This document shows, one piece after another, positions 24,703-31,999 of a DNA stretch of 32,227 bases. The stretch covers positions 1 through 32,227 of the forward strand of contig CAIMMO010000227.1 of assembly GCA_903842595.1 (NCBI GenBank), written 5' to 3'. Below the pieces are notes generated by a model that ran no database searches, had not been told where the DNA came from, and saw only the letters and a program-made list of their open reading frames with translations. A program made the position numbers and the translations under genes. Numbering within the stretch: the stretch's first letter is position 1; each line of letters opens with the position of its first letter. Origin of the DNA: an uncultured Alphaproteobacteria bacterium. Lineage in GTDB: Bacteria; Pseudomonadota; Alphaproteobacteria; Caulobacterales; Hyphomonadaceae.

Positions 24703-25245
24703 CTACTTCCGCTCGAACTCGCGGATCACGAAGCTCGCTTCGTTGTCGGCGTCGGCTGCGACGTGGACGGAGGATGTTTCGCGCCATAGGGAACGGTCGA
24801 ACCGGGGGAAGAAGACCGTAGCTTCGGCTTCGGCATCGACTTCTGTCAGTGTCATGTGGGTCGCGAGCGCGAGGCCCGCTTCGTAGATGGCGGCCCCGCC
24901 GATGATGGAGACTTCGGGGACGCCGGATGCGGACGCCATGGCGCGGGCGGCAGCAAGGGCGGGCGGCAGGCTGGAGTAGACGAAGGCGCCGGGTGCGAGG
25001 AAGTCGAGGTTCCGCGTGGCGACAATGTTGGGGCGGCCTGGGAGCGGACGCTTCGGCAGGCTTTCCCAGGTCTTGCGCCCCATCACCAGCGGGGTCTTTG
25101 CCGTGATGCGCCTGTAGTTCGCCATGTCGGCCTTGAGCCTGAACAGCAGGCGATTGTCACGCCCAAGCTCCCCTCGCCTGCCTATCGCGGCGACGATGCG
25201 GACGCCGATGGTGTCGGCTGTGACGGGAAAGGTGGACGTGGCCAC
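24703..25245 (-). CDS. folA: Dihydrofolate reductase
   Basis: FolA reduces dihydrofolate to tetrahydrofolate with NADPH; it replaces the tetrahydrofolate consumed by ThyA, whose gene is at 26909-27703. Motifs: VAAIGRRGELGRDNRLLFRLKADMANYR, with the usual LPW replaced by LLF and the Asp of LKAD as the active-site acid; TPLVMGRKTWESLP; LPGRPNIVATRN; and VSIIGGAAIYEAGL. The start is uncertain. A GTG at 25245 gives 180 residues and fits the family best; an ATG at 25302 would add 19 residues without homology; neither has a strong Shine-Dalgarno sequence. It is divergent from the VUT gene, 83 bp away. Confidence 0.93.
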   Translation of the reverse strand: MATSTFPVTADTIGVRIVAAIGRRGELGRDNRLLFRLKADMANYRRITAKTPLVMGRKTWESLPKRPLPGRPNIVATRNLDFLAPGAFVYSSLPPALAAARAMASASGVPEVSIIGGAAIYEAGLALATHMTLTEVDAEAEATVFFPRFDRSLWRETSSVHVAADADNEASFVIREFERK

Positions 25246-25328
25246 GTGGAACTCTGTAATGACTGCCGCGATGGACGCGCAGTGGACCGGCTTTGGCGAC
25301 ATGCGCAAGTGCTGAGAGTGGATCAGGC

Positions 25329-26012
25329 ATGGATGTTGTCTGGAAAGAGTTCGTGTCGATTGTCGCCTCGCGCGATCCGGCGCACCTTCCCTTTGTTCTC
25401 GCAGGGCTGGTGGCGACAGGCTTTCTGATCTGGCGGCTGAAGGGCCGCGCCTGGGCTTATCTCTATGTCGCGCTGATCCCGTTTCTGAACTGGAGTTTCG
25501 GCAAAATCAGCGGCGTTGACGCAACCGACCAACTCGGCTGGCTGTTCGGAACGGCGCATACGATCCTCGTGAACCCGCTGACCATCGCGACCGGCCTGGT
25601 CTTCGTGATCCGCGACTTCGTCCAGCGCGAGATGGGACATCGCGTGCTGGTGCTGATGGCCCTCGCGATCGGATGGTCTTTCTACTATTCGTGGCCGGTC
25701 ATCGCGATTGCATCGGGCATTGCGTTTGCGATCTCCGAGACGGTGGACTGGCTGCTGTTCACTTTCACGAAGTACCGACTGTCGACGCGCATCCTTCTGT
25801 CGAGCGCACTGGCGGCGCCGATCGACACGACGGTGTTCCTCTATGGTGCGGACCTGGCGCAGGTGATGGCGGGAACAGCATCGCCGGGGGACATGCTGAA
25901 CCTGCCGAACTGGATACTGTTCATCCTCGGCAAAATGGTCGGCGCGGTTGTGGTGTCGTGGATGATCCGCCAGCGCGAGAACCGCGGCGAGGTCGATCCC
26001 GCCGCAGCTTAA
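25329..26012 (+). CDS. VUT family (YhhQ-like) membrane protein, possible queuosine precursor transporter
   Basis: The 227-residue protein has about six to seven hydrophobic helices and the VUT-family features: a TIATGLVFVIRDFVQREMGH segment (family: vFplTfl..Di..E.yG) near 92-111, ISETVDWLLFTFTKYR, and a C-terminal KMVGAVVVSWMIRQREN. YhhQ in E. coli imports the queuosine precursors preQ0 and preQ1. Together with QueF at the left of the window this would fit salvage of preQ0, but the link is inference. The ATG at 25329 is chosen over a TTG at 25293; its Shine-Dalgarno sequence is weak. Its TAA stop interlocks with that of the next, convergent gene (TTAA, 26009-26012). Confidence 0.78.
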   Translation: MDVVWKEFVSIVASRDPAHLPFVLAGLVATGFLIWRLKGRAWAYLYVALIPFLNWSFGKISGVDATDQLGWLFGTAHTILVNPLTIATGLVFVIRDFVQREMGHRVLVLMALAIGWSFYYSWPVIAIASGIAFAISETVDWLLFTFTKYRLSTRILLSSALAAPIDTTVFLYGADLAQVMAGTASPGDMLNLPNWILFILGKMVGAVVVSWMIRQRENRGEVDPAAA

Positions 26013-26233
26013 GGCTTGGGTCTTTTTCGCAGCGCCATGCACAACGCCCCGCCGCCAAGAACGAACAGTCCGGCTGAAACACCCAGGCCAGCAAACGCGT
26101 CGGCGATTGAGATCTTGCCGGCAAGGAACTGGCCGGTCTCATCGCCGGCGCGGGCGATCACGATCAGAGCGTAGACAGCATAGATGCCGGCCAGTGCTGA
26201 GATGATCGCTACCTGCAGACGTGATGGGGCCAT
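26009..26233 (-). CDS. Small membrane protein, unknown
   Basis: The 74-residue product has two hydrophobic helices (VAIISALAGIYAVYALIVIA and AGLGVSAGLFVLGGGALCMA) linked by a short polar loop and ends in RKRPKP. No family is recognised. An ATG at 26233 is used; a TTG two codons earlier is possible. Its stop overlaps the VUT stop (TTAA), so the two transcripts run into each other. Confidence 0.6.
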   Translation of the reverse strand: MAPSRLQVAIISALAGIYAVYALIVIARAGDETGQFLAGKISIADAFAGLGVSAGLFVLGGGALCMALRKRPKP

Positions 26234-26307
26234 CGGCAATTATCCCGAACGCGACTGACCCTGCGTGGGCCCTAGACAAGATCGGGGAAGAACGAAAGCA
26301 ACAACAA

Positions 26308-26335
26308 AAAGGGCGGCCCGACAGGACCGCCCTTT
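26308..26335 (-). terminator. Intrinsic terminator of the Ala/Pro-rich lipoprotein gene
   Basis: A 9-bp perfect stem AAAGGGCGG / CCGCCCTTT with a 10-base loop is followed on the minus strand by TTGTTGTTGC after the run of T complementing AAAAA at 26306-26310. It lies 44 bp past the lipoprotein stop. Confidence 0.88.
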
Positions 26336-26379
26336 CGCGACTCTTGCGAGTCTTGGTTACAGCCTAAGCCGGTAAGGGC

Positions 26380-26628
26380 TTAGTGCGGCGCAGCCGGAGC
26401 AGCCGGAGCAGCAGCCGGGTCGGCAGCCGGAGCAGCAGCCGGGTCAGCGGCCGGAGCAGCAGCCGGGTCAGCCGGCGTCGCCATCGGGTCGGCAGCCGGA
26501 GCCGGGGCCGGCTCGGCAGCCGCCGGAGCGGCGGCGGGGGCTTCAGCGGCCGGAGTTTCGGCAGCCGGAGCGCAGGCAACAAGAGCAGCGGTCGCAACCG
26601 CAGCAGCAACGATCAGTTTGAACGACAT
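26380..26628 (-). CDS. Small Ala/Pro-rich repeat lipoprotein
   Basis: The 82-residue protein has a lipoprotein signal (MSFKLIVAAAVATAALVAC, Cys19) followed by a wholly low-complexity, disordered domain made of Ala, Pro, Glu and Asp with AADPAAAP units and a final His. There is no folded domain. Such tails may span the periplasm or link the membrane to the cell wall; no function is known. GGAGGGA precedes the ATG, and a terminator follows the gene, both supporting real expression. Confidence 0.78.
   Translation of the reverse strand: MSFKLIVAAAVATAALVACAPAAETPAAEAPAAAPAAAEPAPAPAADPMATPADPAAAPAADPAAAPAADPAAAPAAPAAPH
26403..26474. repeat. Three tandem 24-bp units coding AADPAAAP
   Basis: The unit CCGGAGCAGCAGCCGGGTC plus five variable bases repeats at 26403-26426, 26427-26450 and 26451-26474, in phase with the lipoprotein codons, so copy number can change without frameshift. 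Confidence 0.85.
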
Positions 26629-26879
26629 TGGATAGATCCCTCCGACGGATCACACCCGCCTCGGGGATTAATGTCCGGGCGGCCCGTGTGTTTGTTATGG
26701 GAGTGAGAAAAGCACAAGATGTTGATGTATTAGGTTTCAGTCAGTTTGCGGCCAACTGGTTAACGCTGCGCCCCGGGGCGCTTGCTGGGAGTTATTCCGG
26801 GCCTGTGTACAGTGCCGCATCCGAAATTCAGGTCGGTAGCGAAACGCCTTGAATCTATTGGACTGTCAGGTAGATGGCT

Positions 26880-26895
26880 TGTTGCATTTGCAACA
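26880..26895. repeat. 7-bp inverted repeat downstream of thyA
   Basis: TGTTGCA-TT-TGCAACA is a perfect inverted repeat 14 bp after the thyA stop on the minus strand. The rest of the 280 bp between the lipoprotein start (26628) and thyA (26909) shows no gene; it holds the lipoprotein promoter. Without a T-run the repeat may be a protein site rather than a terminator. Confidence 0.45.
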
Positions 26896-26908
26896 TCTTG
26901 GCTGCGGC

Positions 26909-27703
26909 TCAGACGGCCACAGGCGCCTTGATATGCGGATCGGCCACGTAGTTCGTTAATGTGAAATCTTCGTAATCCCACCCGAACAGGTCGGATTTGG
27001 ATGGATTAAGTTCCAGGCTCGGCAGCAGCTTGGGCTGGCGCTGGAGCTGGAGGCGCGCCTGCTCGAAGTGATTCGCATAAAGGTGAACGTCTCCGAAGCT
27101 GTGCACGAACTCGCCGGGCTCAAGCTTCGTCGCCTTCGCCATCAGGATGGTGAGCAGCGCGTAGGACGCGATGTTGAACGGCACGCCGAGGAAGACGTCT
27201 GCGGAGCGCTGGTAGAGCTGGCAGGACAGTTTTCCGTTCGCGACGAAAAACTGGAACAGGCAGTGGCAGGGCGGCAGCGCCATCCGGTCAACGTCGGCAG
27301 GGTTCCATGCCGAGACGACAAGACGCCGCGAATTCGGATTCTGGATGATCTCGTTCTTGACCCATTCGATCTGGTCGATGATGCGGCCGTCAGGCGTTGC
27401 CCAGCTGCGCCATTGCTTGCCGTAGACGGGGCCGAGATCGCCGTCAGGGCCGGCCCATTCGTCCCAGATGCTGACGCCGCGCTCCTGCAGCCATTTCACG
27501 TTGGTCTCGCCGCGCAGAAACCAGAGCAGCTCGACAATGATGGAGCGGACATGCAGCTTCTTGGTGGTGACAAGTGGGAAGCCTTCCGAAAGATCGAAGC
27601 GCATCTGGCGGCCGAAGACGCCGCGCGTGCCAGTGCCCGTGCGGTCGCCGCGATCGACGCCGTTGTCGAGGATATCCTGGAGCAGGTCGTGATACTGGCG
27701 CAT
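26909..27703 (-). CDS. thyA: Thymidylate synthase
   Basis: ThyA makes dTMP from dUMP with methylenetetrahydrofolate, which it turns into dihydrofolate. The 264 residues equal the length of E. coli ThyA. Visible: [31 protein letters not shown], the folate-site [22 protein letters not shown], the active-site PPCHCLFQF with Cys146 at exactly the E. coli position, [20 protein letters not shown] and DVHLYANH. The open frame continues upstream to a TTG at 27760, but family proteins start at the ATG at 27703. folA lies downstream on the same strand, separated by three genes, so the two are not an operon. Confidence 0.98.
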   Translation of the reverse strand: MRQYHDLLQDILDNGVDRGDRTGTGTRGVFGRQMRFDLSEGFPLVTTKKLHVRSIIVELLWFLRGETNVKWLQERGVSIWDEWAGPDGDLGPVYGKQWRSWATPDGRIIDQIEWVKNEIIQNPNSRRLVVSAWNPADVDRMALPPCHCLFQFFVANGKLSCQLYQRSADVFLGVPFNIASYALLTILMAKATKLEPGEFVHSFGDVHLYANHFEQARLQLQRQPKLLPSLELNPSKSDLFGWDYEDFTLTNYVADPHIKAPVAV

Positions 27704-27848
27704 GAGTCGATTCCGGCGGAGGTCGGCTGAACTTTTGGGGGCCGGCGCTGGCGTTGACAAGGCGCGGACGAGACGGCGGCCTGTGGAGAACTTTTCGCAG
27801 CCGGCTTATGTCGACCAAGGTGCGGGGGAATAAGCCTCGACCGCCGCC

Positions 27849-28826
27849 CTATTCCGCAGCCTTCGCTTTCGCCGCTGCCAGCCGCCGGTCTAGCCAGGCG
27901 CGGACCCAGGCGTTGGCGCGGGAGGCGGCGCGGGTGGGGAGGCGGTTGAAGGCGTGGGGGCTTTCGGGGACGAGGATGAAGCGGCCGTTGCCGCTCGCAG
28001 CCTGCCAGCGTTCGGCCATGAGGCGGCTGTCGTCGAGGAGTGGGTCGATCGCGCCGACGAGGAAGAGCGCGGGCGGCAAGCGCGCGAGATCGGCATAGAG
28101 CGGGGAGACGTCGGGCTTGCGCCTGCCCTCTTCGTCTCTGTCGGGCAAGAGGCGCGCGATGCCGGGGACCATGGCGGGGCCATCGAGCACGAGCGTTTCC
28201 GGACCGGCGGCGCGAACGCTGGGTGTCGCAGAAAGATCGTAGGGGCCGTAGAAGTGGACGGCGCCGCGCAGGCGGGCAAAGTCCCTGCGTGTGTCGCGCA
28301 GGCGAAGCATGGCGCAGGCGGCAAGATGCGCGCCGGCGGACTCGCCGCCGATGAAGAGATCATGCGCGCCAAATTCGGCGGCGGCGTTCTCGAACACCCA
28401 GTCGGCGGCGGCATGGCATTGCGCAATCTGGTTCTCGAAGGTGATATCGGGGAGCGTCGTGTAGTCGACGCTGACGACAGCGACGCCTTCGCGCACGATT
28501 GCGGCGTTGACGGCGTCATCCATCGACGCCGTGCCGATCGACCAGCCGCCGCCATGATAGTCGATGTAGACGGCGCGAGGCGGCAGGGTCCGCGGGCGGA
28601 GAATGCGCAGGGCGACTGCGTGGCCGTTGTGCGTGACGCGGCGGGTGGAGACGCTGAGGCCGCGCGTGCCGATGGGCACGATGGCCTGCGCGCCCAGCAT
28701 GGTCTGGATCATCATGCGGCCAAGCGGCGTCGGCGCGCGGAAGCGCGGCGCCCAGCGCAGGCGGCGGTTCATGGCCTGCACTTCGGCCAATTCGGCGGCG
28801 GTGAAATCGGGGAAGGGTTCGCGCAT
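27849..28826 (-). CDS. Alpha/beta hydrolase, hormone-sensitive-lipase family (IV) esterase
   Basis: The 325-residue protein has the family IV oxyanion motif YHGGGW (about 90-95), the nucleophile motif GGESAGAHLA (Ser163), and, towards the C-terminus, FLVGAIDPLLDDS (acid) and ESPHAFNRLP (His). It probably hydrolyses short-chain acyl esters in the cytoplasm; there is no signal peptide. The ATG at 28826 is preferred because AGGA stands seven bases upstream; an ATG at 28850 adds eight residues with no Shine-Dalgarno sequence. A palindromic repeat lies in its upstream region, shared with the divergent acetyltransferase gene. Confidence 0.9.
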   Translation of the reverse strand: MREPFPDFTAAELAEVQAMNRRLRWAPRFRAPTPLGRMMIQTMLGAQAIVPIGTRGLSVSTRRVTHNGHAVALRILRPRTLPPRAVYIDYHGGGWSIGTASMDDAVNAAIVREGVAVVSVDYTTLPDITFENQIAQCHAAADWVFENAAAEFGAHDLFIGGESAGAHLAACAMLRLRDTRRDFARLRGAVHFYGPYDLSATPSVRAAGPETLVLDGPAMVPGIARLLPDRDEEGRRKPDVSPLYADLARLPPALFLVGAIDPLLDDSRLMAERWQAASGNGRFILVPESPHAFNRLPTRAASRANAWVRAWLDRRLAAAKAKAAE

Positions 28827-28905
28827 CGGTTGGTCCTGCTGGTCGAGCATAGATAGTGCGACAATCGTTCCAGAGCGAGCATGCGGCCTGGCCGCCAGCC
28901 TGAAA

Positions 28906-28998
28906 TCATTCCCGGGCTTGACCCTAGAATCTTTCTCAGCCGTTCTGCGCAGGACGTTCGGCGGTGAAGAAAGGTTCCAGGGTCAAGCCCGGGAACGA
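28906..28998. repeat. Palindromic intergenic repeat, 31-bp arms
   Basis: The left arm (28906-28936, core CCCGGGCTTGACCCT) and the right arm (28968-28998, core AGGGTCAAGCCCGGGAA) match in 28 of 31 positions as inverted copies, around a 31-base loop. Elements of the GGTTCCAGGGTCAAGCCCGGG kind are scattered in many alphaproteobacterial genomes, so it is probably a dispersed repeat sitting between two divergent genes. A transcript would fold into a long hairpin. Confidence 0.88.
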
Positions 28999-29044
28999 TT
29001 CCGGAGCCGCCGGACGGGGAATGACGACAGGGACAGACACAGGC

Positions 29045-29662
29045 ATGCAGCATTTACCGGAGATCAAGCTCCCCGCCGGCATGCGCGCAACGGGGCTGCG
29101 CGACTGGCGGCAGCTGGGTGCGATCACGGCGGAGGCGTTTGCGGAGGATCCTGTGAACCTCTGGATCTTCGGAAACACCGGGCCGATGGCGGATGTGTTC
29201 GGGTCGCTGGCGAGGAGCGTCTATCTGAAGCGAGGGTTCTGTCATGTCAGCGGAGATGAAGGCGCGACGATGTGGAGCCATTCGTCGGCTAGTCGCGAGC
29301 CGGGGCCGATCGCCATGCTGGGGCTCGTCTCGAGCATCATGCGCAAGGGGACGAAGGGCGCGGCGAAGCGTGGGATGACGGCGGCCGAGACGATGGCGCG
29401 CGAGCATCCTTCCACGCCGCATCTCTATCTGTTTACCATCGGCACGCGGAAGGCGGCGCGCGGCAAGGGGTTGGGCAAGCGACTGCTGGCGCCGGTGCTT
29501 GCGGCCGCGGACCGGGATGGCCTGCCCTGCTATCTTGAGAACTCCAATCCGGCGAATACGGGTTTCTATCGCGCGCACGGATTTGAGCGGATGAAGATGT
29601 TCGCGGCGGGGCCGGGCGGGCCGTCGCTCGAAGCGATGTGGCGCGAGGCGCGTACGGGTTAG
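29045..29662 (+). CDS. GNAT family N-acetyltransferase
   Basis: The 205-residue protein has a GNAT domain: an acidic N-terminal helix region (LGAITAEAFAEDPVNLWIFG), the acetyl-CoA loop RKAARGKGLGKRLL (motif A, RGKGLG), and the C-terminal YLENSNPANTGFYRAHGFE with the typical NxxxxxFYxxxGF ending. The acceptor is unknown. The frame is open upstream to 28964, but those codons fall inside the palindromic repeat; the ATG at 29045 starts the folded region. ATG 29021 is an alternative. Shine-Dalgarno support is weak for both. Its stop interlocks with the convergent Rid gene (TTAG, 29659-29662). Confidence 0.87.
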   Translation: MQHLPEIKLPAGMRATGLRDWRQLGAITAEAFAEDPVNLWIFGNTGPMADVFGSLARSVYLKRGFCHVSGDEGATMWSHSSASREPGPIAMLGLVSSIMRKGTKGAAKRGMTAAETMAREHPSTPHLYLFTIGTRKAARGKGLGKRLLAPVLAAADRDGLPCYLENSNPANTGFYRAHGFERMKMFAAGPGGPSLEAMWREARTG

Positions 29663-30057
29663 TCCAGCAGCGCGATTGCTTCTACCTCGATCAGGAAGTC
29701 AGGGTGCACGAGCGCGGTCGTGCCGATCATGGTCGAGGCGGGGTAGTCGCCTTCCGGCAGATTCGCGAGACGCACCTTGCGGATCTCTGCCGCGCGGGCC
29801 GGCGTGAGATCGACGACATAGGTGACCAGCTTGAACACCTGCCGCATGTCTGCGCCGGCGGCGGACAGAGCCGCCTTGAGGTTCTGGTAGACCTGTTCGG
29901 TCTGCGCAGCGATGTCGCCCTTGCCGACGATCTCGCCGGCAGCGTCAAGAGCGACCTGTCCCGAGACGTGGACTTGTCGTCCCGCATTCACGAGCGTGGC
30001 GTGCGAATAGCCTGCCGGCTTCGAGAGCGTCGGCGGGTTGAGGCGCTGGATCGGCAT
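29659..30057 (-). CDS. Rid (YjgF/YER057c) family protein without the key Arg
   Basis: The 132-residue protein has the Rid fold signatures: GYSHATLVNAGRQVHVSGQVALD, QTEQVYQNLKAALSAAGADM and FLIEVEAIALLD. RidA hydrolyses reactive enamine/imine intermediates using an Arg (Arg105 in E. coli) in the VARLP stretch. Aligned from the end, this position is Leu116 here (TTALVHPD), so it is more like the Rid subfamilies that lack deaminase activity, and its substrate is unknown. AGGGAG precedes the ATG. Upstream on the same strand, 56 bp away, is a small unknown gene. Confidence 0.9.
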   Translation of the reverse strand: MPIQRLNPPTLSKPAGYSHATLVNAGRQVHVSGQVALDAAGEIVGKGDIAAQTEQVYQNLKAALSAAGADMRQVFKLVTYVVDLTPARAAEIRKVRLANLPEGDYPASTMIGTTALVHPDFLIEVEAIALLD

Positions 30058-30113
30058 GAGTGCTCCCTGTCTTGCGGAGCGCGCTTACCGCAATTTCGGG
30101 ACGGCGTCGCGCC

Positions 30114-30308
30114 TCAGATCGAATCGAGGCCTTCCATCAGCGCGGGATCGATCTCGACGCGCTTGCCTTTTCGATAGTCGCCGACTGTCCTGACAGCCTC
30201 GTCGCGGCTGAGACCCTGACGATCTACCAGACGTTCGATGAGCGTGTACTCGTCGCTGTTACAAGCGGGGGGGCGGCGCGCGTCGCTGGGCTTGCCTGTC
30301 TCAATCAT
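30114..30308 (-). CDS. Small soluble protein, unknown
   Basis: The 64 residues begin MIETGKPSDARRPP and continue with CNSDEYTLIERLVDRQG, LSRDEAVRTVGDYRKGKRV and EIDPALMEGLDSI. It is charged, probably helical, with no Zn motif, signal or membrane helix. The frame is open to 30392, but the ATG at 30308 has GGAG seven bases upstream, while the earlier starts do not have one. It precedes the Rid gene on the same strand and may share its transcript. Confidence 0.5.
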   Translation of the reverse strand: MIETGKPSDARRPPACNSDEYTLIERLVDRQGLSRDEAVRTVGDYRKGKRVEIDPALMEGLDSI

Positions 30309-30557
30309 CTGCAACTCCGTCAACGCGCGCATGCCTGGAACGAAATGCGTCGAGAAACGCCCCTCAGCTCGAGATGCTTCCTGCGCGCTCATATGGGGCG
30401 CGTTTCAGGCAATTGAACGGCGTCGCAAAGGTTTCTTGTTTCGCAGTTGACGAGGTGGGCTGACGAAGCAGGTAAGTCTCTGTCGTTGCGGCGACGGAGG
30501 TTACCGTTGTGCGGATGCGAGATGGACAGCGCCGGGCGTCGTGCGCGGCCTGCCCTG

Positions 30558-31262
30558 TTACTTCGATGTGTCTTCTGCGGGCGCGTCGGCTTCGAGCAGT
30601 TTCACGCGGAAGAGCAGGCCTGCGAGGCCTGCTCCGATCAGGGGCGCAACGAGGAAGAGCCAGAGTTGCTGCAGCGCGATACCCTGCGCGAAGACGGCGG
30701 GACCGAAGGAGCGCGCGGGGTTCACCGAGACGCCGGTGACCTGGATGCCGACGATGTGAATCACCACGAGCGTCAGACCGATCGCGAGACCCGCGAGCAT
30801 GGCAGGCGAGCCCTTCTGCGTGACGCCGAGAATGACAACGAGGAACAGGAAGGTCGCAACGACCTCGAAGACGAAGGCGGCGGTGAGTTCGTAATCGCCG
30901 AGATAGCCCTCGCCATAGCCGTTGGACCCAAGGCCCCATTCGGGCATCGCGAAGACCGGGTTGCCGGTGGCGATTACATAGAGAATGCCTGCTCCGGCGA
31001 GCGCGCCGAGGAATTGGGCTACCCAGTATTGCACCATCTCGCCTGCGTCCATGCGGCCGGCGAGGAAGGCGCCGAAGGAGACGGCGGGATTCACGTGACA
31101 GCCCGAGATGGGGCCGATCCCATAGGCCATGGCGACGATGGCAAGGCCGAAGGCGAAGGAGATGCCGAGCTGGCCGACCTCCCCGCCCGCGAGCACGGCG
31201 GAGCCGCAACCGAAGAAGACCAGCGTGGCCGTGCCAACGAATTCCGCGACTAGCTTCTTCAT
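30558..31262 (-). CDS. aqpZ: Aquaporin Z
   Basis: The 234-residue channel has six membrane helices and both NPA boxes (HVNPAVS at about 56-62 and SVNPARS in the second half). The selectivity filter is of the water-specific AqpZ type: Phe in SFAFG, His in VVIHIVGI, Thr in VTGVSVNPARS and the Arg after the second NPA. It lets water cross the inner membrane. GGAGGGA stands six bases before the ATG at 31262; a start nine codons upstream is less likely. The upstream region holds two LexA boxes shared with the divergent VOC gene. Confidence 0.95.
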   Translation of the reverse strand: MKKLVAEFVGTATLVFFGCGSAVLAGGEVGQLGISFAFGLAIVAMAYGIGPISGCHVNPAVSFGAFLAGRMDAGEMVQYWVAQFLGALAGAGILYVIATGNPVFAMPEWGLGSNGYGEGYLGDYELTAAFVFEVVATFLFLVVILGVTQKGSPAMLAGLAIGLTLVVIHIVGIQVTGVSVNPARSFGPAVFAQGIALQQLWLFLVAPLIGAGLAGLLFRVKLLEADAPAEDTSK

Positions 31263-31340
31263 GAATGTCCCTCCCCGGACTGTGCGCAATCTATGCGGGT
31301 TCCATTACGGAACGCCATGGTCGTGTCAGGAGGGGATTGC

Positions 31341-31370
31341 GAACACATCAAGAACGTTCTATTTATGTTC
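31341..31370. promoter_or_regulatory. Two abutting alphaproteobacterial LexA (SOS) boxes
   Basis: The arrangement is GAAC-N7-GAAC (31341-31355) directly joined to GTTC-N7-GTTC (31356-31370). The second is a perfect GTTC-N7-GTTC, the LexA site described in alphaproteobacteria; the first is the same site on the other strand. Together they make a 30-bp block with an outer and an inner inverted repeat (GAACGTTC at the centre). It lies 40 bp before the VOC gene start and 79 bp before the aqpZ start. A promoter-like TTGCGA-N17-TATTTA (31337-31365) overlaps it, which would put RNA polymerase binding under LexA control. Confidence 0.78.
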
Positions 31371-31409
31371 TTACGCTCGACAGAGTCGATTCGAGAGTGG
31401 AGGCGCGCG

Positions 31410-31769
31410 ATGAACGGTTATGTGACGCTGGATACGCGGGATCTGGGCCGCGCTGCGAAATTCTACGACCGTCTGGCGCGGGAACTGGGCGCGCGGCGCT
31501 CCATGGAGGACGCTGATTGCGTTGCCTGGGGGATTCCGGGCGGACCGGCGAGCATCAGCTTGGTGGCGAATGGCGACGCGCCGGGAGCGGCGGCAGCTGT
31601 TGCGCTCGAGGCGGCAGACCCGGAGCAGGTGCAGCGGCTGTATGCGCTGGCGATCGAACAGGGCGGCGCGCCGGAGGCGGAGCCATGTGAGCTTGGGGGC
31701 TTCTATGCGGCGAGCTTCCGCGACCTCGACGGCAACCGGCTGAGCGCCTTCTGCATCACGCGACACTGA
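31410..31769 (+). CDS. VOC (glyoxalase/bleomycin-resistance) family protein, probably LexA-controlled
   Basis: The 119-residue protein is a single VOC module pair: YVTLDTRDLGRAAKFYDRL at the start, ISLVANGDAPG in the middle, and GFYAASFRDLDGNRLSAFC at the end. Positions where glyoxalase-type enzymes carry metal ligands are changed: Y in place of the first His (GYVTL) and S in place of the Glu (RLSAF). That favours a binding role, as in bleomycin-binding proteins of similar length, over metal catalysis. GGAGG precedes the ATG at seven bases; longer frames upstream run into the LexA boxes. Control by SOS is inferred from the double LexA box 40 bp upstream. Confidence 0.87.
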   Translation: MNGYVTLDTRDLGRAAKFYDRLARELGARRSMEDADCVAWGIPGGPASISLVANGDAPGAAAAVALEAADPEQVQRLYALAIEQGGAPEAEPCELGGFYAASFRDLDGNRLSAFCITRH

Positions 31770-31846
31770 TTTCAACGGCATGCGTTGGGCGTTGCTTGGG
31801 GCGTCCTGTGTCTGGAGCAGGAACCTTCGCGATGTAAGTCGTTCCC

Positions 31847-31945
31847 TTGATTTTTCGGATCGCGCTGGCCGTGTTCCTGCTGCTCGCAGCGGGGGCAATG
31901 CTGCTGACAGTGATGGGCGTGGATCTGGGGCTGATGCCGAGCTGA
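31847..31945 (+). CDS. Candidate 32-residue membrane ORF
   Basis: From a TTG at 31847 a frame encodes MIFRIALAVFLLLAAGAMLL followed by a short polar end, a single membrane helix. It starts just after an in-frame TAA and has no good Shine-Dalgarno sequence, so it may be chance; the composition is nevertheless that of small membrane proteins. It lies between the VOC gene and ssrA. Confidence 0.3.
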   Translation: MIFRIALAVFLLLAAGAMLLTVMGVDLGLMPS

Positions 31946-31965
31946 GCGGCGCGCAGAACAGTTGT

Positions 31966-31993
31966 TTGCGATTAAGGAATTAGCGCCTATATT
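31966..31993 (+). promoter_or_regulatory. Sigma-70 promoter of ssrA
   Basis: TTGCGA (31966-31971) and TATATT (31988-31993) are separated by 16 bp, with the -10 box matching consensus in five of six bases. The expected start of transcription, about 32000, is just upstream of the tmRNA acceptor piece. Confidence 0.6.
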
Positions 31994-31999
31994 CTTTCT

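Noticed and set aside
28964-29044. Longer start for the acetyltransferase gene at 28964
   Set aside because: The first codons lie in the palindromic repeat; the fold begins after the ATG at 29045.
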